Below are positions 20,052 through 28,474 of a DNA stretch of 64,000 bases, in pieces. The position numbers and the translations under genes are program-made. Position 1 is the stretch's first letter, and every line of letters starts with the position of its first letter. Location of the stretch: the NCBI GenBank assembly GCA_029263395.1, contig JAJCXO010000034.1, positions 1-64,000 on the forward strand, written 5' to 3'. The notes beneath the pieces are model-generated. The model ran no database searches and was not told the DNA's origin. It saw nothing but the letters and a program-made list of their open reading frames with translations. This stretch comes from Acidobacteriota bacterium. Its GTDB lineage: Bacteria > Acidobacteriota > Thermoanaerobaculia > Multivoradales > J023.

Positions 20052-20489
20052 TCAATTCGGCTCGAGCTGGATCTCGCTCATCAACGCCAAGAGGTTGTGG
20101 TCTGGATCGCGAAAGAACGCCATCCAGATCTCTCGGTCGGCAAGTCTTGCGACCAACTCTGGATCACGCTCGAACGTCACGCCACGATTGAGAAGGGTCT
20201 TGGCTGCTGCCTGAATATCTTCAACCGTATAGTAGATATTCGACGAATGGTGGTCGCTGCCGCTGCTATCGGGCAGGGTCAACATGAGGCGCACGCCGCC
20301 GCAGTCGAAGAACGCCAGCCCTGGTGGGGCTTCAAATAGAAACGTCATCTTCAACGTGTCGCGGTAGAACGCGACCGCTCGACCGAGATCATGGACCGCG
20401 ATCGAGATCTGTCCGATCTTGTTCAGACTCAACTCTTGGTTAGACGGTGTCTCTTTTTCAGACTGTTTCCCTTGTCCAGACTCTGCCAT
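20052..20489 (-). CDS. VOC (glyoxalase/bleomycin-resistance fold) protein
   Basis: A 145-aa single VOC module pair: first beta-alpha-beta unit IGQISIAVHDLGRAVAFYRD, second unit SNIYYTVEDIQAAAKTLLN ending in AFFRDPDHNLLALMSE. The metal-ligand His in the first strand is replaced (ISIAVHD has His one turn on) while Glu of the last strand is kept (LMSE). This could be a lyase, dioxygenase or binding protein of the superfamily; the substrate cannot be read. The first ~22 residues are charged and disordered. It converges with ydbL, leaving only 16 bases between stops. Confidence 0.85.
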   Translation of the reverse strand: MAESGQGKQSEKETPSNQELSLNKIGQISIAVHDLGRAVAFYRDTLKMTFLFEAPPGLAFFDCGGVRLMLTLPDSSGSDHHSSNIYYTVEDIQAAAKTLLNRGVTFERDPELVARLADREIWMAFFRDPDHNLLALMSEIQLEPN

Positions 20490-20575
20490 CGGCGCGCCTC
20501 CTTTTCGCTGCTGGGTTCAATGCTCGCTTCGAACCCGGAGGGCTCGGTCAACAGCTGATCCTAATAGATCGGTGA

Positions 20576-21370
20576 TCAACCCGCAGCCGCAGTCGATCGA
20601 CGAAGCTCCTGTACCCACTTCCAGATCTCGGTGACTTGCTGATCGTCGAGCGTGTCGCGATAGCTTGGCATGGACAACGCCTGACGCTGCCAGAAATGGC
20701 GGACGATGGGATTACCTGCCAAGCGTGAACTCGTGCCGTCCAGCACCCATTCGCGGAATTCCGCTTCATTTTCAACCAAGTCGGCAAAATTCCGTCCGAC
20801 AAACCCCGGGATGAAACCCCCGAGAGAGTCTGGATTGGGTAACCCGCCGGACCCTTCGACACCATGACACGACAGGCAGCCATGTTGGCGAGCCAACTTC
20901 CGCCCTGCTGCAACCGTGTCTCCGCCAGCAAGATCAACCCCTTCCATCGCACTGGCGTAAGCGACGAGATCCGAAATCTCGTCGTCGGCAAGACGGTCGC
21001 CGTAGGCTGGCATACGGACTCGCTGAGTCTGTAGTCGCTCGGCGACCGCCGGATCGTCGAGCCAAGCTCGCGGAGCGCCGAATCGGATGAACTCTTCGAG
21101 ATCCTGCCGTGACTCTCCGTACATCATAAAATTGCCGCCTTGAAAGCGCGGCACATTCCCCCATCGGCTGTTGGGATTGGGGATCTCGGTTCCGCGGTAC
21201 GGCACATGACAACTCAGGCATCCCTGCTCTTCAGCCAGCTGTCGACCGCGCAACACGGGGTTGAGCTCCCACTGCCAGAGCAACCAGCGTAAACCGGGCA
21301 ATATGCCGACAACCGCAACGAGGCCGATTGCCAGCACGAGCGGCAGGAAACGACGCAAGACGGATCTCAA
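20576..21370 (-). CDS. Membrane-anchored diheme cytochrome c
   Basis: A 264-aa protein with an N-terminal signal anchor (FLPLVLAIGLVAVVGILPG) and two class-I cytochrome c domains, each with a CLSCH heme site. Candidate axial Met ligands lie in the MPAY and MPSY segments downstream of each heme, typical of the fold. It faces the periplasm and probably carries electrons between quinol-oxidising and terminal enzymes; partners are not encoded next to it. Downstream in the same direction order is the small secreted protein at 21408, only 37 bases upstream of this start, so the two are likely co-transcribed. Confidence 0.9.
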   Translation of the reverse strand: MRSVLRRFLPLVLAIGLVAVVGILPGLRWLLWQWELNPVLRGRQLAEEQGCLSCHVPYRGTEIPNPNSRWGNVPRFQGGNFMMYGESRQDLEEFIRFGAPRAWLDDPAVAERLQTQRVRMPAYGDRLADDEISDLVAYASAMEGVDLAGGDTVAAGRKLARQHGCLSCHGVEGSGGLPNPDSLGGFIPGFVGRNFADLVENEAEFREWVLDGTSSRLAGNPIVRHFWQRQALSMPSYRDTLDDQQVTEIWKWVQELRRSTAAAG

Positions 21371-21382
21371 CTGTTGCGAACC

Positions 21383-21414
21383 GCTATTCCGTTAGAAAGC
21401 GATTCCGTTAGGAA
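21383..21414. repeat. Two-unit 16-bp repeat at a gene junction
   Basis: GCTATTCCGTTAGAAA at 21383 is followed by GCGATTCCGTTAGGAA at 21399. The second unit contains the stop codon of the small secreted protein gene (minus strand). Confidence 0.7.
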
Positions 21415-21764
21415 GAGGCTTTGGAGCCTGTCACCGTGACGATCTTCATGCCGCCCTTCTCTGCCAGAGAGCCCATCACTTCAACCTTGTCTCCGGCGTG
21501 ATCTTTGAGTTGCTCGAAAGGCTCGCCATTCTTGTGATCCGCCGCCAACAGCACCAGCGTGCCGTCGTCGGTCAACAACCCCATCGGTTGCCCGTTCTTC
21601 ACGCACGACTTGGCACAGCCGGCATGATCCTCGCCGTGGGCACCGTTTGCCACATAACAAGCCAAATCGACCACCTCGCCGGTCCAGCTCCCTTCGTCGC
21701 CGATTGCAGCAGTACACAGAGACGCGAGCAAAACTAGCACGGACAATGAAACTAAGGTTCTCAT
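21408..21764 (-). CDS. Small secreted four-Cys OB-fold-like protein
   Basis: A 118-aa exported protein: signal peptide (TLVSLSVLVLLASLCTAAIG) and a mature part of about 96 residues. The segment WTGEVVDLACYVANGAHG through CAKSCVKNGQPMG contains three Cys, two as CAKSC, and several His, suitable for a metal or disulfide. The end (DKVEVMGSLAEKGGMKIVTV) reads as an OB-type beta barrel. Proteins of this pattern are uncharacterised; a redox or copper-handling role beside a cytochrome c is only a guess. A ribosome site (AGGAG) lies just upstream of the start. Confidence 0.75.
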   Translation of the reverse strand: MRTLVSLSVLVLLASLCTAAIGDEGSWTGEVVDLACYVANGAHGEDHAGCAKSCVKNGQPMGLLTDDGTLVLLAADHKNGEPFEQLKDHAGDKVEVMGSLAEKGGMKIVTVTGSKASS

Positions 21765-21962
21765 CGTTTTTCTCCTAGGAATAGGTTGAACGGCTCGGAC
21801 TATTTATACAAGCATATCATTTTATTTCACCGACCCTGTTTGTTGGCCATCGATCATACGACAGACAGCTGACCACCAGATCGAATCCCTGCCGTCGCTC
21901 CATTGCGACTGGCCTGACGACTGGACGGGTCTATCGACCGGGTATGGTATCGTTGCACCACT

Positions 21963-22433
21963 ATGGGAAAACTCATCAAGTGGGCAGTCATCATCGGGCT
22001 AGCCTACCTTGCCTACGCGGAAGGCCCCGGCTTGATCGAGCGTTTCGGCGACGGCGTCGATGACCTGGGGTCGGGTTTGAATCGGGGTGCTGCATCCCTC
22101 GGACAAAGTCGATGTGTCCAGGCTGCTGAACAAGCGAGCGAAAGCTTCAGCCACGGCCTCCGAGACTATTCCGAGCCACCGGTCAACATCGACTCCTGGG
22201 AAAGATTCAAAGACAAGCTCGAGGGGCTGATCTACGATGCCGAAACCGAGTGCAGTTGTGTTCAAGACTCCTGCCAGCGGGCGACCGATGCGGTCGGTGA
22301 GCTCAACAGCCTGATCGCCGACTTTGACGGCAGCCTCCGCGGTAGCAAGGTCGCATTCAATCCGGCACGCCGCCAGGAGACGATCAACCGCTTTCTCAAG
22401 CGAGCTCGAGAGCTCGAGCGCCAAGGCAACTGA
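21963..22433 (+). CDS. Unknown protein with N-terminal membrane segment and four Cys
   Basis: A 156-aa hypothetical protein, not recognised. Residues 4-20 (LIKWAVIIGLAYLAYAE) form an export signal or membrane anchor. The remainder is helical and acidic with Cys in QSRCVQAA, ECSC and DSCQRA, which could form disulfides outside the cytoplasm. The reading frame is isolated: an upstream spacer of about 200 bases separates it from the divergent cytochrome unit, and a strong terminator follows 76 bases after the stop. Confidence 0.65.
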   Translation: MGKLIKWAVIIGLAYLAYAEGPGLIERFGDGVDDLGSGLNRGAASLGQSRCVQAAEQASESFSHGLRDYSEPPVNIDSWERFKDKLEGLIYDAETECSCVQDSCQRATDAVGELNSLIADFDGSLRGSKVAFNPARRQETINRFLKRARELERQGN

Positions 22434-22509
22434 TCGAGCCCGCACACGCTTTTGAGCCTTGTGTTGCTGTCAAAACGCTACACCTGAATAGGTCATCGAC
22501 TGAACCGTA

Positions 22510-22536
22510 AAAAAGACACCTATTCGGTGTCTTTTT
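22510..22536. terminator. Perfect hairpin terminator, both strands
   Basis: AAAAAGACACC pairs with GGTGTCTTTTT (11-bp perfect stem, 5-base loop TATTC). The A tract on one side and T tract on the other allow termination in both directions. It separates the 21963 gene from fhs. Confidence 0.93.
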
Positions 22537-22624
22537 CGCTCGGTCTTGCGCCGCGCTCCTGGTATCCTCTGCGCACTAAAAATTTGCCTAGAGGCTATTC
22601 ACCCGCGTCCCCAGGAGAGCATGT

Positions 22625-24268
22625 ATGGCAAGCTCCGAGCAGACTCGTCCGATCGTCGACGTTGCCGCTGGCCTCGACATCCCGCCCGAGCACCTGATCC
22701 CCTACGGTTACGACAAAGCCAAAGTCCGGTTGCGAGCCCGTGAATCGGGTCGTCCTCCGGGAAAGTTGGTGCTGGTTTCAGCCATCACACCGACCGACGC
22801 AGGCGAGGGCAAAACGACGACATCGATCGGCCTGGCCCAGGGCTTCGCCAAAGTGGGCGAACGGGTCTGCTTGGCCTTACGGGAGCCTTCCTTGGGGCCA
22901 ATTTTCGGCATGAAGGGCGGAGCCACCGGTGGCGGACGAGCCATCGTAGTGCCCAAAGTCGACATCAACTTGCACTTCACGGGCGACTTCCACGCCATTA
23001 CCAGTGCCAACAATCTGTTAGCGGCACTGCTAGACAACCACCTGCACCACGACAATTCGCTCGGTATCGAGCAACGCCAGACCATGTGGCGGCGAGTGAT
23101 CGATCTCAACGATCGCTCTTTACGGCATGTTGTTGTCGGCCTCGGTGGACCTGGCGAAGGCATGCCCCGGGAAACTGGCTTCGACATCACTCCGGCCTCG
23201 GAAGTGATGGCGACGCTCTGTTTAGCGGAGGACGAAGACGACTTGCGCAAGCGTCTGAGTCGTATCCTCGTTGCTCTCGACCACGACAAGCAGCCAGTCA
23301 CCGCCGCTGACCTCAAGGCTGTCGGTGCGATGATGCTCTTGCTCAAGGACGCCTTGCGCCCGAATCTGGTCCAGACCGCCGATGGTGTGCCGGCCTTTGT
23401 CCACGGCGGCCCGTTCGCCAACATCGCCCACGGTTGTAATTCCGTGATCGCCACCAAGATGGCGATGAGTCATGCCGATTGGACAATTACCGAAGCGGGT
23501 TTTGGTTTTGACCTCGGCGCCGAGAAGTTCTTCGACATCAAGTGTCGCTACGCTGGCCTAAACCCGGCTGCGGTAGTTTTGGTGGCAACCGTCAGAGCCT
23601 TGAAACGCCACGGCGGTGTGCTCAAGAAGAAACTTGGTGTGGTGGATCCGGCCGCCGTCGAGCGCGGGCTGGTCAACCTCCACAAACACCTCGAGAACAT
23701 CGGGCATTTCGGCGTGCCCCCAGTGGTCACCCTCAACCGGTTCGCCACCGATAGTCCGGAGGAGATCGAAGTTGTGCGCGCCGCTTGCAGCGAGCTCGGT
23801 GTCCCGTTTGCGATTTCCGACGGCTTCGAGCGCGGCGGCGAAGGCACCACCGAGCTCGCCGAGTTGGTCATGGCTCAGGCCGCGGGAGATCCCAAACCCT
23901 ACCGACCGCTCTACGAGTTAGACGAACCGGTAAAAGACAAGATGAACAAGATCGCCACGCGTATTTACGGCGCTCGCGGGGTGTTGTGGACGAAGGATGC
24001 CACAAGTGACCTGCGCATGATCCGCAAGCTCGGTTACGACAAGCTACCACTCTGTGTTGCCAAGACGCCGGCCTCGCTGTCCGATAATCCCAAGCTCCTC
24101 GGTCGACCCACTGACTTCGAAATCACGGTACGCAACTTGGTCATCTCGGCTGGCGCCGGCTTCCTGGTGGCGATGTCGGGAGACATCATGCGCATGCCAG
24201 GCCTGCGGTCGACACCACAGTCGGATCATATGGATCTCGTCAATGGTGAAGTCATAGGTCTGGCTTGA
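22625..24268 (+). CDS. fhs: Formate-tetrahydrofolate ligase
   Basis: A 547-aa enzyme that uses ATP to join formate to tetrahydrofolate, giving 10-formyl-THF for one-carbon metabolism. Full family length. The P-loop TPTDAGEGKTTT sits near residues 57-68, with further hallmarks EPSLGPIFGMKGGA, VDINLHFTGDFHAIT and HGGPFANIAHGCNS. A CAGGAGAG ribosome site precedes the ATG at 22625. It leads an operon: its TGA overlaps the TTG start of the ornithine-cyclodeaminase-family gene (TTGA). No other C1 pathway gene (folD, fch) is adjacent, so the reason for coupling to amino-acid enzymes is open. Confidence 0.97.
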   Translation: MASSEQTRPIVDVAAGLDIPPEHLIPYGYDKAKVRLRARESGRPPGKLVLVSAITPTDAGEGKTTTSIGLAQGFAKVGERVCLALREPSLGPIFGMKGGATGGGRAIVVPKVDINLHFTGDFHAITSANNLLAALLDNHLHHDNSLGIEQRQTMWRRVIDLNDRSLRHVVVGLGGPGEGMPRETGFDITPASEVMATLCLAEDEDDLRKRLSRILVALDHDKQPVTAADLKAVGAMMLLLKDALRPNLVQTADGVPAFVHGGPFANIAHGCNSVIATKMAMSHADWTITEAGFGFDLGAEKFFDIKCRYAGLNPAAVVLVATVRALKRHGGVLKKKLGVVDPAAVERGLVNLHKHLENIGHFGVPPVVTLNRFATDSPEEIEVVRAACSELGVPFAISDGFERGGEGTTELAELVMAQAAGDPKPYRPLYELDEPVKDKMNKIATRIYGARGVLWTKDATSDLRMIRKLGYDKLPLCVAKTPASLSDNPKLLGRPTDFEITVRNLVISAGAGFLVAMSGDIMRMPGLRSTPQSDHMDLVNGEVIGLA

Positions 24269-25281
24269 GCGCGCTCGTCATCAGCCAACAGCAGGTTCGG
24301 CAGCTGCTGCCGATGGCGGACTGCATCGAGCTGATGGCGAAGACGCTCGAGGTCTTGGATCGGGACGAGGCGTTCAATCCGCTACGTTGGGCAATGCCGA
24401 TACCCGAGGGTCTTGGCATCCTCGGCCTCATGCCAGGCAGCGTTTCCGGCACCTCCTTGCCGCCGGCCGTGGGCCTGAAGGTCGTCTCTATCTTTCCTCG
24501 TAATCACGGAACTGCCTACGACTCTCACCAGGGAGTCGTGATGTTGTTCGACCCTGAACGTGGCTACCCTATTGCAATCATCGACGCCAGCGAGATCACC
24601 GCCATCCGCACCGCGGCGGTGAGCGGCTTGGCGACCCGCTTACTGGCCCGTGAGGACGCCAGCGACTTGGCGATCCTCGGTTCAGGAGTGCAAGCTCGCA
24701 CGCACCTCGAAGCCATGCTTGCCGTCCGTGGCATCGATCGAGTCCGGGTCTGGAGCCCCAATCTCGACCACCGACGAGCCTTTGCCCAGTCCCAGGCCGC
24801 CCGCTACGGCATCCCGGTCGAGGCAGTCGAGTCCGCAGCCGAGGCGGTCGCCGGGGCTGACGTGATCTGTACCACCACCGCGGCCCGCGAGCCGATCTTG
24901 GGCGGCGAGTGGATTGCCCCCGGTGCCCACATCAACGCGGTCGGATCGAGCGTCAAGACGGCTCGTGAGCTCGACACCGCAGCGGTGGTCAACGCACGAT
25001 TGTTCGTCGACCGTCGGGAATCGACCCTCAACGAATCGGGTGACTTCTTGATCCCAAAGCAAGAGGGAGTCATCGACGACGACCACATCCTAGGCGAACT
25101 CGGCGAGCTTTCGGCGGGCCACGTCGTCGGCCGTCAAACGCCTGAGGAGATCACCCTTTTCAAGTCGCTCGGGCTTGCCGTCGAAGATCTGACCGCCGCT
25201 CGGTTGATCTACGACCGTGCCCGTGCGCAAGGCATCGGCACCGCGGTCACGATCGGAGACCTGCCCGATGTCGGTGACTGA
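24265..25281 (+). CDS. Ornithine cyclodeaminase / mu-crystallin family NAD(P)-dependent enzyme
   Basis: A 338-aa protein starting with TTG inside the fhs stop. Family features: substrate region GLKVVSIFPRNHGTAYD, IIDASEITAIRTAAVSGLA, Rossmann motif LAILGSGVQARTHLEAM and NAVGSSVKTARELD. The family includes true ornithine cyclodeaminase, alanine dehydrogenase, SbnB (diaminopropionate synthesis), BhcD (iminosuccinate reductase) and EutC. The 14-base overlap with a threonine-dehydratase-family gene mirrors the BhcB/BhcD and EutB/EutC pairs, making an imine-reductase partnership more likely than ornithine cyclisation. The exact substrate is not decidable from sequence alone. Confidence 0.9.
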   Translation: MSALVISQQQVRQLLPMADCIELMAKTLEVLDRDEAFNPLRWAMPIPEGLGILGLMPGSVSGTSLPPAVGLKVVSIFPRNHGTAYDSHQGVVMLFDPERGYPIAIIDASEITAIRTAAVSGLATRLLAREDASDLAILGSGVQARTHLEAMLAVRGIDRVRVWSPNLDHRRAFAQSQAARYGIPVEAVESAAEAVAGADVICTTTAAREPILGGEWIAPGAHINAVGSSVKTARELDTAAVVNARLFVDRRESTLNESGDFLIPKQEGVIDDDHILGELGELSAGHVVGRQTPEEITLFKSLGLAVEDLTAARLIYDRARAQGIGTAVTIGDLPDVGD

Positions 25282-26245
25282 GCCGATAACCCTCACAGAG
25301 ATCCAGGCAGCCCAAGACCGGATTCAAGGGTCGGTATTGCGGACGCCGCTGATCCGCCTGCCCTCGGATCACCACGTTGGCCCCGAGATCTACCTCAAGC
25401 TCGAAAACCTGCAACCGATCGGTTCGTTCAAGCTGCGGGGAGCGGGCAACGCCATGGCGATGGCGCCGGCAGACACCTTGCGACAAGGGGTCTACACCGC
25501 CAGCGCCGGCAACATGGCTCAAGGGGTGGCTTGGAATGCTCGTCGCCTTGGAATCCCCTGTCGCTTAGTTGTTCCCGACCATGCGCCCAAAACCAAACTC
25601 GACGCCATCCAACGTTTGGGAGGTGAGGTCATCCCGGTACCGTTCGACGACTGGTGGCGAGTGCTCGTCGAGCATCACTATCCGGGGCTCGAAGGCCTGT
25701 TCATCCATCCGGTGAGCGATCCCAGGGTCATTGCCGGCAACGCCACGATTGGCCTCGAGATCTATGAAGATCTCCCCGACGTCGACACCGTCATCGCGCC
25801 CTACGGCGGCGGCGGCTTAGCCTGCGGCATCGCCTCTGCACTCCGCGCTCTGAGCCCCTCCACCCGCGTCTTCGCCTGTGAAGTAGAAACTGCTGCGCCG
25901 CTCGCCGCCTCCCTCGCTGCCGGATCTCCCCAGGAGATCCCCTACACCGCCAGCTTTGTCGACGGTATTGGTGGCCGCAGCGTGCTCCACGAGATGTGGC
26001 CCCTGGCTCAGGCCCTCCTAGCCGGCTCCCTGGTGGTTTCGTTGAGCGCGGTCGCAGCAGCCATCCGCACCCTAGCCGAACGCTGCCGCATCATTGCCGA
26101 AGGTGCCGGCGCGGCCTCGCTGGCAGCGGCGACGACAGCCTTGGGTGGACGCCTGACGGCCACTCGCAAGGTGGTCTGTGTGGTCTCTGGCGGCAACATT
26201 GACGCCGCCAAGCTCGCTTGCATCTTGCGTGGTGCCACACCTTAG
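25268..26245 (+). CDS. Threonine dehydratase-family PLP enzyme (copy 1)
   Basis: A 325-aa fold-type II PLP enzyme. Start MSVTEP at 25268, within the upstream gene's last 14 bases, is preferred to an earlier in-frame start. PLP-lysine motif GSFKLRGAGN, phosphate-binding loop APYGGGGLACGI and the C-terminal VVSGGN are intact. At ~325 aa it lacks the regulatory ACT domain of biosynthetic IlvA, so it belongs with catabolic threonine/serine dehydratases, serine racemase, hydroxyaspartate dehydratase (BhcB) and EutB. It is closely similar to the gene at 35681, which ends the NRPS cluster, so the two are paralogues 10 kb apart. Confidence 0.9.
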   Translation: MSVTEPITLTEIQAAQDRIQGSVLRTPLIRLPSDHHVGPEIYLKLENLQPIGSFKLRGAGNAMAMAPADTLRQGVYTASAGNMAQGVAWNARRLGIPCRLVVPDHAPKTKLDAIQRLGGEVIPVPFDDWWRVLVEHHYPGLEGLFIHPVSDPRVIAGNATIGLEIYEDLPDVDTVIAPYGGGGLACGIASALRALSPSTRVFACEVETAAPLAASLAAGSPQEIPYTASFVDGIGGRSVLHEMWPLAQALLAGSLVVSLSAVAAAIRTLAERCRIIAEGAGAASLAAATTALGGRLTATRKVVCVVSGGNIDAAKLACILRGATP

Positions 26246-26299
26246 ATCAGAGGATTTGCAGCCGTTTCGCAAGACCATCGCGCCCGAATCTGGTCCCGA

Positions 26300-26755
26300 C
26301 TAGGCGTCACCCGTCAAGTGCTCCTCTGGTGCCGCCGCCCGTGCCATGCGCTTAGTAAAGTAGTAGATACGCTTCAAGTTCTCGAGAATCCCCATCTCCA
26401 CCGTATAGGCCGGCAATCGGTTGGGTTCTTCAGCAACGAGACGACGCGCTTCATGGAGGGCCGCCGACTCTGCCAACCGGTTGATCTCCTGCTTCATCGC
26501 CACGACGACGCGTCTCGCCTCGATGCTCTTGCTAGTCACCGCAGACATCGCCGCGTCGAAGGCCTTGGCAACTGCCATGTGGCGCCCATGATGACGCCGA
26601 TCGACTGCGACATCGACATCAATCCGGCGGTGATGAAACCCACGACCAACACGGTAGTCACCGATGAACTCTGGATCACCGCGGTGACGAACGCGCCGGT
26701 GAGAGCGCCCGTCAACCGGTGTAGGCGATTCGCCCGGGTTTGTTTCCACCCCGCA
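26300..26755 (-). pseudogene. Remnant of Na/Pi cotransporter (NptA/PhoU-like), internally deleted
   Basis: Reading the minus strand, one frame at about 26750-26585 gives RLTGALTGAF, VTAVIQSSSVTTVLVVGF and ITAGLMSMSQSIGVIMGA, the diagnostic QSSS core of Na/Pi cotransporters. The frame then ends; from about 26575 to 26300 a different frame gives AVAKAFDAAMSAVTSKSIEA through AYTVEMGILENLKRIYYFTK, the end of a PhoU-like domain that normally closes these ~550-aa proteins. The N-terminal membrane half and the region between these blocks are missing, which indicates deletion plus frameshift. A 149-aa open frame across the scar is not expected to make a transporter. Confidence 0.8.
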
Positions 26756-26900
26756 GGGCAGGTGAAAACTGTTCTTCGGCGGAGGGAAGGTCTAGGTTGG
26801 GGGCAGCTGAGATCCTACCCAGAGGGCCGGTGAGGCTTCTCGCACCGCTGCTTATGATCTGTTGACGATTCGCAACTGAAGATTTCAAGGAGACCGATTC

Positions 26901-27356
26901 ATGCTGTTGAGAACCCGACCGTTGACCGATGTCAAGGGGATTGGCGAGGCCACCGCGGCGAACCTTGTTGGCGTCGGTATCGACTCGGCTGAAGCTCTCG
27001 CCGCGGCCTCATCCGAAGAGATCTGCGCCTGCCCAGGATTTGGGCTGGCTCGTGCAGACGCTGTCCAGCAAGCCGCCCATGCACTCCTCGTACCCTCCAC
27101 GAAGGTAGAGCAGGCCACGGCAGCGCCGGCACCTGGAACGAGAGTTATCGAGAAACACGTCATGAAGGCCGCGCCACCTAAAAGCAAGAAGGAGAACCCA
27201 AAGATGGCCAAGAAAAAGACGACAAGCAAAAAGAAAACGAAGAAAGCTGACAAGAAGAAAAAGTCGGCTGAGCAGAAAAAAACCAAGGTCAAGAAAGATA
27301 AAAAGGGAAAGAAGGGCAAGAAGGATAAAAAGGGAAAGAAGGGCAAAAAGAAATAA
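26901..27356 (+). CDS. Helix-hairpin-helix protein with histone H1-like lysine tail
   Basis: A 151-aa protein with AAGGAG placed well before its ATG. Residues 1-65 form a helix-hairpin-helix DNA-binding unit pair (TDVKGIGEATAANLVGVG, then ICACPGFGLARADAVQQAA). Residues from about 95 to the end are almost entirely Lys with Gly, Thr and Ala (KKDKKGKKGKK repeats), like bacterial histone H1-like tails. It probably binds DNA non-specifically and may act in nucleoid organisation. The tail's codons are AAG/AAA rich, so local base composition departs from the surroundings. Confidence 0.82.
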   Translation: MLLRTRPLTDVKGIGEATAANLVGVGIDSAEALAAASSEEICACPGFGLARADAVQQAAHALLVPSTKVEQATAAPAPGTRVIEKHVMKAAPPKSKKENPKMAKKKTTSKKKTKKADKKKKSAEQKKTKVKKDKKGKKGKKDKKGKKGKKK

Positions 27357-27520
27357 GCACATCCACGGGTCAGCGCCCAGCCGCACCGGCTCGTTCACAA
27401 CGGCGGCTGGGCGACCAATGAGGCTGAAAACCGCTGTGATCGTCGTGACGAGCGGTCCGGAGTCATTACGCGCAAGATCCCAGTCGAAGACTCGGCCGAG
27501 CCGCATGCTACGATCCCGCA

Positions 27521-28081
27521 ATGCCCGCCAAGATCGTTGACAAAGATATCCGCCCGGCCCCCGGCGACCTGCGGATCGTCCAGGCGTTCCTCAACACGGT
27601 CAATCACGAGTCACGAGTAGACCTGCTGTCGAGCCCGCGGGCGCTGGCGGACTGGCTTTCCGCCCAGGGGCTCGCCGGTCCCGAGGTGGAGTTCGACGCC
27701 GCCGATCTCGAGCGCACGCTCACGGTGCGCGAGGGTTGGCGCGTCTGGCTCAGGAGCTCCCCGATGGCGAGCCCGGAGCTGTGCGAGCGTCTCGATCGCT
27801 TGCTGACGCCGATTGAACTGCGGCCGAAACACCACCCGGACGGCGCTCTGCAACTGGTGCCGACGGGAGGCGGCGTCGCCGGCGCCCTCGGCCGATTGTC
27901 CGCCATCCTGATGGCGGCACAGCACGAGAAAACTTGGCCCCGGTTCAAGATCTGCAGCAACCCAGATTGCCGCTCGGCTTTCTACGACTACTCCAACAAC
28001 CGCTCCAACAAATGGTGCACCCGGCGTTGCGGCAACCGCATCAGCGCCCGCCTCTCCCGCCGCCGAAAACGGCGCAGCTGA
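27521..28081 (+). CDS. CGNR zinc-finger (ABATE domain) putative regulator
   Basis: A 186-aa protein of the CGNR family. The N-terminal ABATE-type domain (DLRIVQAFLNTVNHES) is followed by a C-terminal treble-clef-like zinc site: CSNPDC, then WCTRRCGNRISA containing the family's CGNR signature. Most members are predicted stress-linked transcription regulators, with the basic C-terminus (RLSRRRKRR) contacting nucleic acid. No target is evident. It points toward the 42-bp repeat array immediately downstream. Confidence 0.9.
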   Translation: MPAKIVDKDIRPAPGDLRIVQAFLNTVNHESRVDLLSSPRALADWLSAQGLAGPEVEFDAADLERTLTVREGWRVWLRSSPMASPELCERLDRLLTPIELRPKHHPDGALQLVPTGGGVAGALGRLSAILMAAQHEKTWPRFKICSNPDCRSAFYDYSNNRSNKWCTRRCGNRISARLSRRRKRRS

Positions 28082-28164
28082 GTCTACTGAGCAGCAGATC
28101 TGCTAATAAACCGGGCTATGTTCACCTGCGCGTCAACCGTGCTGATGAACTAGGAGCCTTTGTT

Positions 28165-28447
28165 CATGGCTACAGCAGTTGCGTTGATGAACCTTCGAAT
28201 TCAGTTCATCAGCTCGGCAGCCGCACCTATGCACTGAGAAATCTTGTGCATCAGCTCGGCAGCCGCACCTATGCTCTGAGAAACCTTGTTCATCAGCTCG
28301 GCGGCCGCACCTATGAACCGTCAAATCTTGCGCATCAGCTCGGCAGCCGCACCTATGCACTGGGAAATCTTGTGCATCAGCTCGGCAGCCGCACCTATGA
28401 ACTGGGAAATCTTGTTCATCAGCTCGGCAGCCGCACCTATGAACCTT
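28165..28447. repeat. 42-bp tandem repeat array (six units plus a degenerate seventh)
   Basis: Units start at 28207, 28249, 28291, 28333, 28375 and 28417, exactly 42 bp apart, each beginning CATCAGCTCGGCAGCCGCAC. A degenerate unit starts at 28165. The variable bases lie beside the 11-base junction between units, where ATGCAC/GTGCAT or ATGAAC/GTTCAT form matching arms. The array occupies the spacer between convergent genes. It is not CRISPR, because units abut with no unique spacers. Open frames cross it on both strands (14-aa repeats), but none has a start with a ribosome site or a recognisable product. Confidence 0.9.
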
Positions 28448-28474
28448 GGCCCAAGAGGGCTTGCGGCCATATCG

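Noticed and set aside
22708-23457. 249-codon minus-strand frame within fhs
   Set aside because: Shadow of a highly conserved gene with full-length matching motifs on the plus strand.
28165-28447. CRISPR array
   Set aside because: Repeat units abut with no unique spacers, and no cas genes are present.
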